Origin: Alteriqipengyuania flavescens
Lineage (GTDB): Bacteria > Pseudomonadota > Alphaproteobacteria > Sphingomonadales > Sphingomonadaceae
Reading direction: 5' to 3'
NCBI RefSeq assembly: GCF_030406725.1
Contig: NZ_CP129107.1
Location: 2,088,501 to 2,152,500, forward strand
DNA: 64,000 nt
In this document: piece after piece, positions 1 to 10,550 of the stretch
Numbering within the stretch: the stretch's first letter is position 1
How the letters are laid out: every line of letters begins with the position of its first letter
Made by a program: the position numbers and the translations under genes
The notes under the pieces: model-generated
What the model saw: only the letters and a program-made list of their open reading frames with translations
Databases searched by the model: none
Told to the model about the DNA's origin: nothing

Positions 1-826
1 CGAGCGACTGCCGGGCATCACCGAAAGCGGCAAGATCTTCGCCGGCGTCGACCTGACGCGCCAGCCGCTCCCGGTCACGCCGACGGTGCATTACAACATG
101 GGCGGCATCCCGACCAACTTCCACGGCGAGGTCGTGACCATCGACCAGTCCGGCAATCCGGACGCGGTGGTCCCGGGCCTGTTCGCCGCGGGCGAGGCGG
201 GCTGCGTGTCCGTCCACGGCGCGAACCGCCTCGGCTCCAATTCGCTGATCGACCTGGTGGTGTTCGGCCGGGCCATCGGTCACCGCCTGCGGGACACGAT
301 CAAGCCCGGCGCGAAGCAGGACGAATTGCCGCAGGCCGGCACCGACTTCGCGCTGGAGCGGCTCGACCATTTCCGCAACGCCGATGGCGGCACGCCGACT
401 GCGGAGCTGCGCAGCGACATGCAGAAGACGATGCAGCGCCATGCCGCCGTGTTCCGCGACAGCAAGCTGATGTCCGAAGGCGTGGAGCAGCTGGCCGAAA
501 TCAACAAGCGCATGGCCGACATCAAGGTCTTCGACCGCTCGCTGATCTGGAACAGCGACCTCATCGAAACGCTCGAGCTCGACAATCTGATGGCGCAGGC
601 CGTGGTCACGATGGCGAGCGCGGAAAACCGCAAGGAAAGCCGCGGGGCCCACGCGCACGAAGACTTCCCCGAGCGTGACGATGCCAATTGGATGAAGCAC
701 ACCGCTGCGTGGCTCGAAGGCTGGGGAGGCAGCGGCGGCGAGGTGAAGATCGATTACCGCCCGGTCCACGAATACACGCTGACCGACGACATCGCTTACA
801 TCGAACCGAAGAAGCGGGTGTACTAG
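1..826 (+). CDS. sdhA: Succinate dehydrogenase flavoprotein subunit, C-terminal part (5' end outside window)
   Basis: This frame is open from base 2 and stops with TAG at 824-826, giving about 274 residues, somewhat under half of a typical SdhA of about 600. The fragment holds the conserved substrate/FAD region (HYNMGGIPTN, then HGANRLGSNSL) followed by the helical capping domain and the usual SdhA ending (DIAYIEPKKRVY). SdhA oxidises succinate to fumarate in complex II of the TCA cycle and respiratory chain, on the cytoplasmic face of the inner membrane, and passes electrons through covalent FAD to SdhB. The covalent-FAD histidine lies upstream of the window. sdhB is usually downstream, but here an unrelated small gene follows, so the sdh operon order cannot be read. 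Confidence 0.96.
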   Translation, partial: ERLPGITESGKIFAGVDLTRQPLPVTPTVHYNMGGIPTNFHGEVVTIDQSGNPDAVVPGLFAAGEAGCVSVHGANRLGSNSLIDLVVFGRAIGHRLRDTIKPGAKQDELPQAGTDFALERLDHFRNADGGTPTAELRSDMQKTMQRHAAVFRDSKLMSEGVEQLAEINKRMADIKVFDRSLIWNSDLIETLELDNLMAQAVVTMASAENRKESRGAHAHEDFPERDDANWMKHTAAWLEGWGGSGGEVKIDYRPVHEYTLTDDIAYIEPKKRVY

Positions 827-828
827 AT

Positions 829-1128
829 TTGGGAATTCTGACGATCGCCCGCCAGAAGAAGGGGTGGCGCGATCTTTTGAGGGCCTATTGTGTCGAGGTT
901 GACGGTGAGGATGTCGGCAAGGTCCGGCGCGGGGAGACATTCCGTGTCGATCTTCCTGCCGGCTCGCATTCCGTTCGCCTGAAGATCGATTGGTGTTCGT
1001 CCCAGACCATCGAAGTGGACGGTGAGGCGGACACGCTGCTGCATTGCGCTCCGGGTGGTACGGCGCTGACGGCTCTTCCGGATATCATGGTCTTTACCGA
1101 TCATTATATCACGCTGGTCCGCGGTTAA
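829..1128 (+). CDS. Small conserved hypothetical protein, beta-rich
   Basis: A 99-residue frame starts at a TTG three bases after the sdhA stop; no ATG or GTG is available nearby, so the start is uncertain and initiation could be coupled to sdhA termination. The product has a basic start, then alternating short strands with the pattern VEVDGEDVGKVRRGE, followed by LPAGSHSVRLKIDWC, and a hydrophobic end. This resembles small bacterial beta-sandwich or PEGA-like proteins with a glycine turn and a paired-strand repeat; no catalytic motif is visible. There is no signal peptide. Function is unknown. The coding call rests on good codon bias, close packing behind sdhA and a family-like sequence pattern. 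Confidence 0.6.
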   Translation: MGILTIARQKKGWRDLLRAYCVEVDGEDVGKVRRGETFRVDLPAGSHSVRLKIDWCSSQTIEVDGEADTLLHCAPGGTALTALPDIMVFTDHYITLVRG

Positions 1129-1136
1129 GCAGCGCT

Positions 1137-1164
1137 TTCGCGGCCGCGCCGCATTCGCTAGAGC
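1137..1164 (+). promoter_or_regulatory. Possible leaderless promoter of the GT2-GtrA gene
   Basis: A -10-like element GCTAGAGC (1157-1164) ends seven bases before the ATG at 1172, close to the alphaproteobacterial -10 GCTANAWC. The -35 candidate TTCGCG (1137-1142) is weak, with a 16-base spacer. No Shine-Dalgarno sequence precedes the ATG, which fits a leaderless transcript. It is inferred only from pattern and spacing. Confidence 0.3.
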
Positions 1165-1171
1165 AGCAGGT

Positions 1172-2272
1172 ATGGACAGGACGGGGCAGCAACTGGCGCT
1201 GGCGGTGGTGGTGCCCGTCCTCAACGAGGCGGCAAACGTCGCGCAGTTGCGCACGCGGCTGGCGGCGGCGCTGGCGGAAATCCCGCACGAGGTCATCTTC
1301 GTCGACGACGGATCGACCGACGGGACGCAGGGCGTGGTCGAGGCGCTTGCGCTGGGCGATCCGTCCACGCGGCTGATCCGGCGGCACGGACGGCGCGGGC
1401 TTTCGTCCGCCGTGGTGGAGGGGATGTGCGCCACGGTCGCGCCGGTGGTCGCGGTGATCGACGGCGACTTGCAGCACGACGAGACCATCCTGCCAGCGCT
1501 CTACCGCGCGATTGCCACGGATGGCGCGGAACTGGCGGTCGGCACGCGTTACGGCGCGGGCGGATCGACCGGCGCATGGGACCCGCGCCGCGCCGCTATC
1601 AGCCGCTATGCCACGAGGCTGGCCGCGGTGGTGATGAAGACGCGGCTGTCCGACCCGCTGAGCGGCTTCTTCGCCATCCGCCGCGACGTGCTGCTCGGCC
1701 TGGTGCCGCGCCTGTCACTGGTCGGCTACAAACTGTTGCTCGATATCGTCGCCAGCGCCGGACGGCCGCTGGACCTCGCCGAAGTGCCGTACACATTTGC
1801 CGAACGTAGCGCGGGCGAGAGCAAGCTCGATAGCGCGGTGGCGATGGATTACGTCGAGCTGCTGGTGGAAAAGACCGTCGGCCGGTGGATCCCGGCGAAG
1901 CTGGTGCTGTTCAGCGCGGTCGGATCGACCGGCGTGATCGTCCACATGGCGGTGCTCGCGCTGCTCGGGTTGCTGGGCGCGGATTTCACTGCGGCGCAGG
2001 CGGGAGCGGTGGGCGTGGCGATGATCTACAACTTCACGCTCAACAACCGGCTGACCTATCGCGACCGCCGCCTGACCGGCGCGGCATGGTGGACGGGCCT
2101 GGCAAGCTTCATCGTGCTGTGCAGCATCGGCGCTTTTGCCAATGTCGGGGTCGGCAGCTTCATCTACGACCTCAGCGGCGGGGGCTGGGTGCTGGGCGGC
2201 CTCGCCGGGATCGCCGTGGGCACGGTTTGGAACTTCGTCGCCACCAGCTGGCTGACCTGGCGGCGGCGGTAA
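1172..2272 (+). CDS. Polyprenol-phosphate glycosyltransferase (GT2) fused to a GtrA-like membrane domain
   Basis: The protein has 366 residues. Residues 1 to about 230 form a GT2/DPM1-like glycosyltransferase: VVVPVLNE at 12-19, the nucleotide-binding DDGSTDG at 45-51 and the metal site DGDLQHD near 96-102. Residues about 235-366 are hydrophobic with four predicted membrane segments and match the GtrA/DPMS family (YNFTLNNRLTYRD). The family moves a sugar from a nucleotide donor to undecaprenyl phosphate on the cytoplasmic face, and GtrA-like domains help anchor or flip the lipid-linked sugar. Single-chain GT2-GtrA fusions are known. Which sugar is used and which glycan (O-antigen, exopolysaccharide or protein) is modified cannot be told here. 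It is a stand-alone gene convergent with the metallopeptidase. Confidence 0.88.
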   Translation: MDRTGQQLALAVVVPVLNEAANVAQLRTRLAAALAEIPHEVIFVDDGSTDGTQGVVEALALGDPSTRLIRRHGRRGLSSAVVEGMCATVAPVVAVIDGDLQHDETILPALYRAIATDGAELAVGTRYGAGGSTGAWDPRRAAISRYATRLAAVVMKTRLSDPLSGFFAIRRDVLLGLVPRLSLVGYKLLLDIVASAGRPLDLAEVPYTFAERSAGESKLDSAVAMDYVELLVEKTVGRWIPAKLVLFSAVGSTGVIVHMAVLALLGLLGADFTAAQAGAVGVAMIYNFTLNNRLTYRDRRLTGAAWWTGLASFIVLCSIGAFANVGVGSFIYDLSGGGWVLGGLAGIAVGTVWNFVATSWLTWRRR

Positions 2273-2288
2273 CGGCGGCGCTGCCCCC

Positions 2289-3128
2289 CTAACGGATGTT
2301 GGTGATCTCGTCGCAGGCGCGATCGTCGCCCTGAAGGCCCAGGCGCAGCGCCTCGCTGCGCTGGCGGCTGGTGCCGTGGGTGAAATTCTCGCTGCTGACG
2401 CGCCCGCCTGTCAGGCGATCGTCGCCGATGGCTGCGGCAGCGCGAAGGCCTTCTTCGAGGTCGCCCGGTTCGATCAGGTTGCGGTTCTTGGCCGCCCAGA
2501 CACCGGCATAGCAATCCGCTTGCAATTCCATCCGCACTTGCAGCTGGTTGGCAGCGCGCGGGTTCTGGCCCTGTGCGCTGCGGATCGAATTGGCGATGCC
2601 GGTGATGTTCTGGATGTGGTGCCCGTATTCGTGCGCCATGACGTAATAGCGCGCGAAATCGCCCGGCGCGCCCAGTTGGCGGTCGAGTACGTCGTAAAAG
2701 CCTGTGTCGATATAGATGCCGCCGTCGGCCGGGCAGTAGAACGGACCGGCGGCAGACGATGCCGCGCCGCATCCGGAGCGGACCCGGCCCGAATAGAAGT
2801 TCAGGAAGGGCTGCTGAAAGTCATAACCCTGCTGCGCGAACACGCGCGACCAGGTTTCGTTAAGGCTGCCGAGCGCCGCGCAGCTTTCCTGCGCATACTG
2901 GTTGGCGCTGCACAGCTCTTCCTCGGTGGCGCTGCTACTGGTTTCCGGGGCGCTGGATGTCCCGCCGACCGTGGACAGGGTCGTCATCGGGTCGATGCCG
3001 AACACGACTGCGCCGACCAGCGCGATCACGATCGCCCCGCAACCCAGCTTGCCGCCACCGCCCAGTCCACCGCCGCCACCGCCGCCGCGGACATCGATAT
3101 TGCCGGTGTTGAACGGATTGAGCCGCAT
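2289..3128 (-). CDS. ypfJ: Neutral zinc metallopeptidase, YpfJ family
   Basis: The product has 279 residues from the ATG at 3128, chosen because AGGGGG lies directly upstream and the family starts here; an upstream in-frame ATG at 3173 has no such support. It begins with a short segment and a glycine run (residues 15-26), then a single membrane helix (28-44), then an extracytoplasmic domain with the zinc motif HEYGH at 166-170. This is the arrangement of the putative neutral zinc metallopeptidase family (PF04228, YpfJ). The usual paired cysteines are visible in the soluble part. It is probably membrane-anchored with its catalytic domain in the periplasm. Its substrate is unknown. It is divergent from bdhA across a 77-base gap. 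Confidence 0.88.
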   Translation of the reverse strand: MRLNPFNTGNIDVRGGGGGGGLGGGGKLGCGAIVIALVGAVVFGIDPMTTLSTVGGTSSAPETSSSATEEELCSANQYAQESCAALGSLNETWSRVFAQQGYDFQQPFLNFYSGRVRSGCGAASSAAGPFYCPADGGIYIDTGFYDVLDRQLGAPGDFARYYVMAHEYGHHIQNITGIANSIRSAQGQNPRAANQLQVRMELQADCYAGVWAAKNRNLIEPGDLEEGLRAAAAIGDDRLTGGRVSSENFTHGTSRQRSEALRLGLQGDDRACDEITNIR

Positions 3129-3205
3129 GGTATTCCCCCTGAAATCGAGACGCGTCTGTGTGCGTCTACGCATTGTGTTTCAATCCCAACCCGCAGGAGG
3201 CCGGT

Positions 3206-3964
3206 TTGTTTCTAAAAGGAAAGCGCGCATTGGTGACGGGGTCAACCTCCGGCATCGGCCTCGCGGTGGCGCGGGCGCTCCACGCCGAAGGGGCCGAGAT
3301 CGTCCTCAACGGCTTCGGCGATGCGGAGGAGGTCGCCGCGCTGCAGGCCGAGCTTGGCGATGCGGCGTGGTCCGATGCCGATCTCACCGACGTGTCCGCG
3401 ATCGAGGCGATGATGGCGAAGGCGGGCGGGATCGACATCCTCGTCAACAATGCCGGGATGCAGCACGTATCGCCCGTGGCCGAATTCCCGCCGGCGAAGT
3501 GGGATGCCATCATCGCGCTCAACCTGTCGGCCGCGTTCCACACCGCGCGCCTCGCCATCCCGCACATGAAAGCGGCCGGGTGGGGCCGGATCATCAACAC
3601 GGCGAGCGCCCATTCGCTCGTCGCCTCGCCATTCAAGAGCGCCTATGTCGCGGCAAAGCACGGGATCGCGGGCCTGACCAAGACGCTCGCGCTGGAGCTG
3701 GCGCAGGACGGGATCACCGTGAACGCGATATCGCCGGGCTATGTGTGGACGCCGTTGGTCGAAAACCAGATCCCCGATACGATGGCCGCGCGTAACCTGT
3801 CGCGCGACGAGGTCATCAACGATGTGCTGCTGGCAAAGCAGCCGACCAAGTCGTTCGTCCAGCCGGAAGACATCGGCGAACTCGCCGTCTTCCTGTGCCG
3901 CGATGCCGCGCGCAACGTGAACGGGGCGAACTGGAGCATCGATGGCGGCTGGACCGCCGAATGA
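3206..3964 (+). CDS. bdhA: 3-hydroxybutyrate dehydrogenase (short-chain dehydrogenase)
   Basis: The product has 252 residues. The TTG at 3206 is taken as start because AGGAGG sits at 3195-3200 and it gives the family N-terminus (LKGKRALVTGSTSGIG). Rossmann motif TGSTSGIG is at 11-18, NNAG at 81-84, and the catalytic triad Ser134, Tyr147, Lys151 has the standard YxxxK spacing. The C-terminal part (LLAKQPTKSFVQPEDIGELA, GANWSIDGGW) is characteristic of D-3-hydroxybutyrate dehydrogenase rather than a general SDR. It converts (R)-3-hydroxybutyrate and NAD+ to acetoacetate in the cytoplasm, linking polyhydroxybutyrate or ketone-body use to acetyl-CoA; a thiolase lies at 30.2-31.4 kb. The stop overlaps an ATG at 3961, so it may be cotranscribed with the M28 peptidase. 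Confidence 0.93.
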   Translation: MFLKGKRALVTGSTSGIGLAVARALHAEGAEIVLNGFGDAEEVAALQAELGDAAWSDADLTDVSAIEAMMAKAGGIDILVNNAGMQHVSPVAEFPPAKWDAIIALNLSAAFHTARLAIPHMKAAGWGRIINTASAHSLVASPFKSAYVAAKHGIAGLTKTLALELAQDGITVNAISPGYVWTPLVENQIPDTMAARNLSRDEVINDVLLAKQPTKSFVQPEDIGELAVFLCRDAARNVNGANWSIDGGWTAE

Positions 3965-3990
3965 ACGGGACACGAAGGGGCCTTGAGCAC

Positions 3991-5475
3991 ATGATTACGA
4001 AGACTTTCCGCCGCGCGCTAACGGGCGCGCTTTCGCTTTCCGTGCTGCTGGGCACCACCGCGCTTTCCGCGCAAGACTATCCCATCGCGCCCGACCGCGC
4101 AGCGACGGAGACCATCCTGCTCGACCATATCAAGGTGCTGGCAAGCGACGAATACGGTGGCCGCCTGCCGGGCACCGAAGGCGGGCAGAAGACGCAGGCC
4201 TACATGATCGAGAAGCTGGAAAGCTATGGCTACCAGCCCGGTTACAAGGGCGAATGGCGCCAGCAGGTCATGCTGGAAGGGCAGGTGCCCGGCGCGCTGG
4301 CCATGAAGATCGGCGACACCGAGATTGCGGGGGACGATGCCTTCGCCCTCTCGCTATCCGACAGCCCGCTGATGGCATCGGGCGCGGAGCTGGTCGCGCT
4401 CGGCAGTGCGGAAGACATCGCGGCGACGCAGGGCAAGGTTGCCGTAATCACCAATCCGATGGGGGCACAGTCCCTGCTCGGCCCGGCGATGGAAGGCGGC
4501 GCGCTGGGCGCGCTCGTCCTCGTCGAGCAGGAGCCGATCTGGAACCAGTTCCGTTCCTTCGCCTCCCGTCCGCAGTGGAACCTCGCCGGCGGCGACATGG
4601 AAGAGGAAGACGAGCAGCCCCTCGTCGCCCTCGTCGGGCCGACCACCAGCGCCGCCATCCTCGCCGCCCTCGGCACCGACAGCGCCGCTCTCGGCGAACG
4701 GTCGGGCGAAGTCATCGGCACATCGACCTTTTCCAGCGATGCGGAGAGCCTGACGGCGGAAAGCGCCAACGTGGTCGGCATGCTGCCCGGCACGAAGCCC
4801 GGCAGCGGCGCGATCATCATGATGGGCCACTGGGACCACCTGGGTTCGGACTGCGCGCCGGAAACGGAGGAAGACCGCATCTGCAACGGCGCGGCGGACA
4901 ACGCCAGCGGCATTGCGGCCATCCTTGAGACCTCGCGCCGCCTTGCCATGGGGCCGCGGCTCGAACGCGACATCTACATCATGGGCACCACGGCAGAGGA
5001 AATGGGCCTGCTCGGCGCGCGCTATTTCGCCGACAACCCGCCGATCCCGCTGGAAGACTTCCAGGCCGCGCTCAATATCGACATGATCTCGATCGCGCCC
5101 GCCGGTACGCCGCTGACCGTCATCGGCTGGGGCGAGACGCCCATGGACGCGCCGATCAAGCTGGCCGCAGCGGCGCTCAACCGCACGATCGACGTGGGCG
5201 AGGAATCGGCCAAGTACGTGCGCCGGCAGGACGGCTGGGCGCTGATGAACAAGGGCGTGCCCGCCGTGCTCGTCTCCGGCGCCTTTGCCGACGACGACAT
5301 CCTCGATGCCTTCATGGGCACGCGCTATCACAAGCCGAGCGACCAGGTGCATGACGAGCTGGAAATCAGCGGGATGGCCGAAGACGTACCGCTGTACGTC
5401 GTGCTGATGGCGATGCTTGCCAATCCGGACCGCTACGAGAAGCCGGAAGGCTGGGAATTCGACCGCGGCGAATAA
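3991..5475 (+). CDS. Secreted M28-family zinc peptidase with PA domain
   Basis: The product has 494 residues. I chose the ATG at 3991 because it opens a clean signal peptide (residues 1-27, cleavage after TTALSA); an ATG at 3961 overlapping the bdhA stop would add ten residues before it. Expected di-zinc ligands of the M28 aminopeptidase family are present: His280 in GHWDHLG, Asp303 in GAADNASG, Glu336-Glu337 in TTAEEMGL, Asp364 in NIDMIS and His447 in YHKPSD. A protease-associated (PA) insert occupies roughly 120-250. It should act in the periplasm or outside as an aminopeptidase or carboxypeptidase; specificity is not readable. A GC hairpin terminator follows. Confidence 0.9.
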   Translation: MITKTFRRALTGALSLSVLLGTTALSAQDYPIAPDRAATETILLDHIKVLASDEYGGRLPGTEGGQKTQAYMIEKLESYGYQPGYKGEWRQQVMLEGQVPGALAMKIGDTEIAGDDAFALSLSDSPLMASGAELVALGSAEDIAATQGKVAVITNPMGAQSLLGPAMEGGALGALVLVEQEPIWNQFRSFASRPQWNLAGGDMEEEDEQPLVALVGPTTSAAILAALGTDSAALGERSGEVIGTSTFSSDAESLTAESANVVGMLPGTKPGSGAIIMMGHWDHLGSDCAPETEEDRICNGAADNASGIAAILETSRRLAMGPRLERDIYIMGTTAEEMGLLGARYFADNPPIPLEDFQAALNIDMISIAPAGTPLTVIGWGETPMDAPIKLAAAALNRTIDVGEESAKYVRRQDGWALMNKGVPAVLVSGAFADDDILDAFMGTRYHKPSDQVHDELEISGMAEDVPLYVVLMAMLANPDRYEKPEGWEFDRGE

Positions 5476-5500
5476 CCGCCCGCGCGATTTACCGAATGGA

Positions 5501-5533
5501 GGGCCGGGGCATCCAGCGCGGGTGTCCCGGCCC
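5501..5533 (+). terminator. Hairpin terminator after the M28 peptidase
   Basis: GGGCCGGG (5501-5508) pairs with CCCGGCCC (5526-5533), extended inward by about four more pairs and followed by TTT. It sits 26 bases after the peptidase stop and upstream of guaB, so it probably ends the bdhA-M28 transcript. Confidence 0.65.
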
Positions 5534-5575
5534 TTTGCCGCCATGGGGCACAGGCGGTGGGCGGCCCCTAGCTAA

Positions 5576-8271
<2,696 letters not shown>

Positions 8272-8353
8272 GCTCGCCCTCATGGCAGACGCGCTACCAG
8301 CCGACCCGATGGCCGAAGAAAGCCCTGCTAACGGTTCGCTCAAGGAGTTTGTA

Positions 8354-8857
8354 ATGCGCTACACCCCCGCCGCCCTCGCACTTGCCGCTCTCGTGGCGAT
8401 CCAGTCGAGCGTGGGGATGGCGGCGCAGGAACCTGCCGATCCGCGCGCGGCCGCGCTCGTGACGCAAGGGGAAGCATCGCTTGCGGCCGGCGAAACGCAG
8501 AGCGCGATCGATGCGTTCGAAGCGGCGCTGGTGATCGATCCCGCCTACAGCGACGCTTACGTGCACCTGGCCGACGTGGCCCGGGCCGAAGGGCTGCAGG
8601 GCAAGGCGATCCATTATTACCGCATGGTGCTGGAACGCGAGCCGCGCAATTTCGCCGCCATGGCGGGCGAGGGCGCGGCGCTGGCGGAAAAGGGCGCGAC
8701 CGAGCGTGCGCGCCGGACGCTCGCCCAGCTGGAATCGCTGTGCGGTGCGGATTGCGCGGAAACGCGCGAGCTCGCCGCCCTGATCGAGGCCGGCTCTGCC
8801 GAGCCGGTGCTGGCGGCCGAGGACGTGATGCCGGACATGACCGTCCAGCAGAATTGA
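8354..8857 (+). CDS. Exported tetratricopeptide-repeat protein
   Basis: The product has 167 residues from the ATG at 8354, supported by AGGAG at 8343-8347 and by a signal peptide (residues 1 to about 23, ending GMAAQ). The mature part holds about three TPR-like helical pairs: AALVTQGEASLAAGETQSA, then AFEAALVIDPAYSDAYVHLA, then a third around 80-110. Two cysteines near the C-terminus (CGADCAE) may form a disulfide, consistent with a periplasmic location. TPR proteins are binding scaffolds; the partner is unknown. The stop codon lies within the first copy of a 15-base tandem duplication. Confidence 0.8.
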   Translation: MRYTPAALALAALVAIQSSVGMAAQEPADPRAAALVTQGEASLAAGETQSAIDAFEAALVIDPAYSDAYVHLADVARAEGLQGKAIHYYRMVLEREPRNFAAMAGEGAALAEKGATERARRTLAQLESLCGADCAETRELAALIEAGSAEPVLAAEDVMPDMTVQQN

Positions 8858-8877
8858 GGCCGGCAGAATTGAGGCCG
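8848..8877. repeat. 15-base tandem duplication across the TPR gene stop
   Basis: The 15-mer GCAGAATTGAGGCCG occurs at 8848-8862 and again, perfectly, at 8863-8877. The first copy contains the gene's last codons and TGA stop, so the duplication adds a second in-phase stop and leaves the protein unchanged. It looks like a recent slippage event. Confidence 0.85.
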
Positions 8878-8880
8878 ATT

Positions 8881-8946
8881 CCCCGCGCAGGCGGGGACCT
8901 CGGTCAACTTGGCGCGAACATCCTGAGACCCCGGCCTACGCCGGGG
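8881..8946. repeat. Paired-hairpin dispersed repeat, copy 1
   Basis: Two perfect short hairpins are separated by about 30 bases: CCCCGC/GCGGGG (8881-8896, loop GCAG) and CCCCGGC/GCCGGGG (8929-8946, loop CTAC). The same two-hairpin layout with a related spacer recurs at 30141-30209. It lies between convergent genes (TPR gene and rppH), where it could also act as a transcription end or mRNA 3' stabiliser. Confidence 0.7.
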
Positions 8947-8954
8947 ATCCTCGC

Positions 8955-9449
8955 TCAAATGCGGTCGCGGAATTCCGCCACGACGGCGCGATAGATCTCT
9001 TCCTTGAATGGCACGATCAGCTTCGGCAGATCGTCGGGATCGACCCATTTCCACTCGCAGAATTCGGGGTGCTCGTGCGCTTCGAGGTCGATGTCCGCGT
9101 CCTCGCCGGTGAAGCGGGCGAGGTACCAGACCTGCCGCTGGCCGATGAACTGCCCCTTCCAGAGCTTGCCTTTCAGTTCATCCGGCAGGTCGTAGAAAAG
9201 CTCACCCGGCAGGCGGCCGACGATCTCGACCTTGTCAGCGGACAGGCCCGTTTCCTCGCCCAGTTCGCGCAGCATCGCCGCGTCAAGATCCTCGCCATCA
9301 TCGACACCGCCCTGCGGCATCTGCCAGCGGTCCCCTTCGCGGTTGTCGATGCGCTGGCCGACGAAGGCCTTGCCGTGCGCGTTGACCAGCATCACGCCGA
9401 CGCAGGGGCGATACAGCGCCCGGTCGCGGCCCAGATCGGCGTCGCTCAT
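8955..9449 (-). CDS. rppH: RNA pyrophosphohydrolase (Nudix)
   Basis: The product has 164 residues, typical for RppH. A complete Nudix box spans residues 47-69, beginning GGVDDGEDLDAAMLRELGEE and ending TGL, with all catalytic glutamates. WQMPQGG before the box, GQRQVWYLARF after it and the WKWVDPDDLP end match RppH/NudH rather than other Nudix enzymes. It removes pyrophosphate from the 5' triphosphate of mRNAs, which stimulates decay by 5'-end-sensing RNases; RNase E and RNase J are both encoded in this window. It is the second gene of a minus-strand pair, overlapping the upstream esterase by ATGA. Confidence 0.93.
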   Translation of the reverse strand: MSDADLGRDRALYRPCVGVMLVNAHGKAFVGQRIDNREGDRWQMPQGGVDDGEDLDAAMLRELGEETGLSADKVEIVGRLPGELFYDLPDELKGKLWKGQFIGQRQVWYLARFTGEDADIDLEAHEHPEFCEWKWVDPDDLPKLIVPFKEEIYRAVVAEFRDRI

Positions 9450-10396
9450 GCGGCGCGCCCCAGCATCAGCTTCACAGCGGCAAGGAAAGCATCAACATCT
9501 GCCTGCCCGCTCGGCAGCGCTTTTCGGAGCGTGGTGAAGCCGTGGATGATCCCGGGAAATTCGAGATAGGCGACTTGCGTCCCCTGCTGGATCAGGTGCG
9601 CGGCATAGTTGCGCCCGGAATCGCGCAAGGGGTCGAGCCCCGCCGTGCAGACCACGGTCGGCGGCGTGTCGGTGCAGGTGCCCAGCATCGGCGTGACGCG
9701 CGGGTCCGCCCCGTCGCCGGCATACTGTTCCGTAAACCAGGCCATCGCGGCTTTCGTCAGCAGGAACCCTTCGCCGAACAGCGATGTGCTTTCATGCTGG
9801 GAAACATCGTCCGCCACCGGATAGATGGGGGCTTGCACGATCACGGGGACGTCCGCGGGATCGGCGCACAGCTGGTTGGTGGTGACGATGGTGAGGTTGC
9901 CGCCCGCACTGTCGCCCGTCAGGACCAGGCCCGTGACCTCGCGGCCCAGCGCTTCGGGCGACGTCGCCACCCAGCGCGCCGCGGCCTCGCAATCGTCCGG
10001 CGCGGCGGGGAAGGGGTGTTCGGGCGCCAGGCGATAGGCGACCGAGACCAGCGGCAGATCCAGCGTTGCCGCGATATGCGCGCACAGCGAATCGTAGACG
10101 TCGAGATCGCCGATCACGAACCCGCCGCCGTGGAAGAAAACCACCGCCGGGCCGGCCCCGCGCGTGGCCTTCGCGTCGTAGAACCGCAGGGGGATGTCGC
10201 CCGCGGGGCCGGGGCAGGTGAGGTCCTTCTTTACCGCAAGGTCGGGCGCGGGCGCCTCCGCCATCTGCGCCATCACGCGCATCTGCTGGCGCCCCTCGAC
10301 CGCGCCGACTTCCTCCACGCCCTTGCCGCCCATGGCTTCCAGCATGGCAAGGAAAGCGCGCACATCTTCGCGCACGGGATGTTCGGTATCGGCCAA
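9446..10396 (-). CDS. Alpha/beta hydrolase, hormone-sensitive-lipase (HSL) family esterase
   Basis: The product has 316 residues from the TTG at 10396, which has GGAGAG six bases upstream; a second in-frame TTG at 10414 would add six residues. HSL-family oxyanion motif HGGG is at 89-92, the nucleophile elbow GDSAGG places Ser163, and the acid and base are Asp255 (GLDPLRD) and His285 (IHGF). There is no signal peptide, so it should be a cytoplasmic carboxylesterase for short-chain or aryl esters. It is cotranscribed with rppH through a four-base overlap, though no functional link is evident. Confidence 0.87.
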   Translation of the reverse strand: MADTEHPVREDVRAFLAMLEAMGGKGVEEVGAVEGRQQMRVMAQMAEAPAPDLAVKKDLTCPGPAGDIPLRFYDAKATRGAGPAVVFFHGGGFVIGDLDVYDSLCAHIAATLDLPLVSVAYRLAPEHPFPAAPDDCEAAARWVATSPEALGREVTGLVLTGDSAGGNLTIVTTNQLCADPADVPVIVQAPIYPVADDVSQHESTSLFGEGFLLTKAAMAWFTEQYAGDGADPRVTPMLGTCTDTPPTVVCTAGLDPLRDSGRNYAAHLIQQGTQVAYLEFPGIIHGFTTLRKALPSGQADVDAFLAAVKLMLGRAA

Positions 10397-10476
10397 GGTC
10401 TCTCTCCACTGCAATTGTCGCCCGGCGTCTTAGGCCGCGCGCCGCGAAGCCGCAATTCCCGCGCAAACGGAAAAAC

Positions 10477-10509
10477 TTGATTGCCGCGGCCCGCGGGCGC
10501 ACCTAGGTC
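10477..10509 (+). promoter_or_regulatory. Possible promoter of korAB
   Basis: TTGATT (10477-10482) and CCTAGGTC (10502-10509) resemble -35 and -10 elements, the latter near alphaproteobacterial GCTANAWC. The 19-base gap is slightly long. Pattern evidence only. Confidence 0.3.
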
Positions 10510-10550
10510 GCGAGCCAACGACAAGCCGACAAGCAAATGCAGGACGAATT

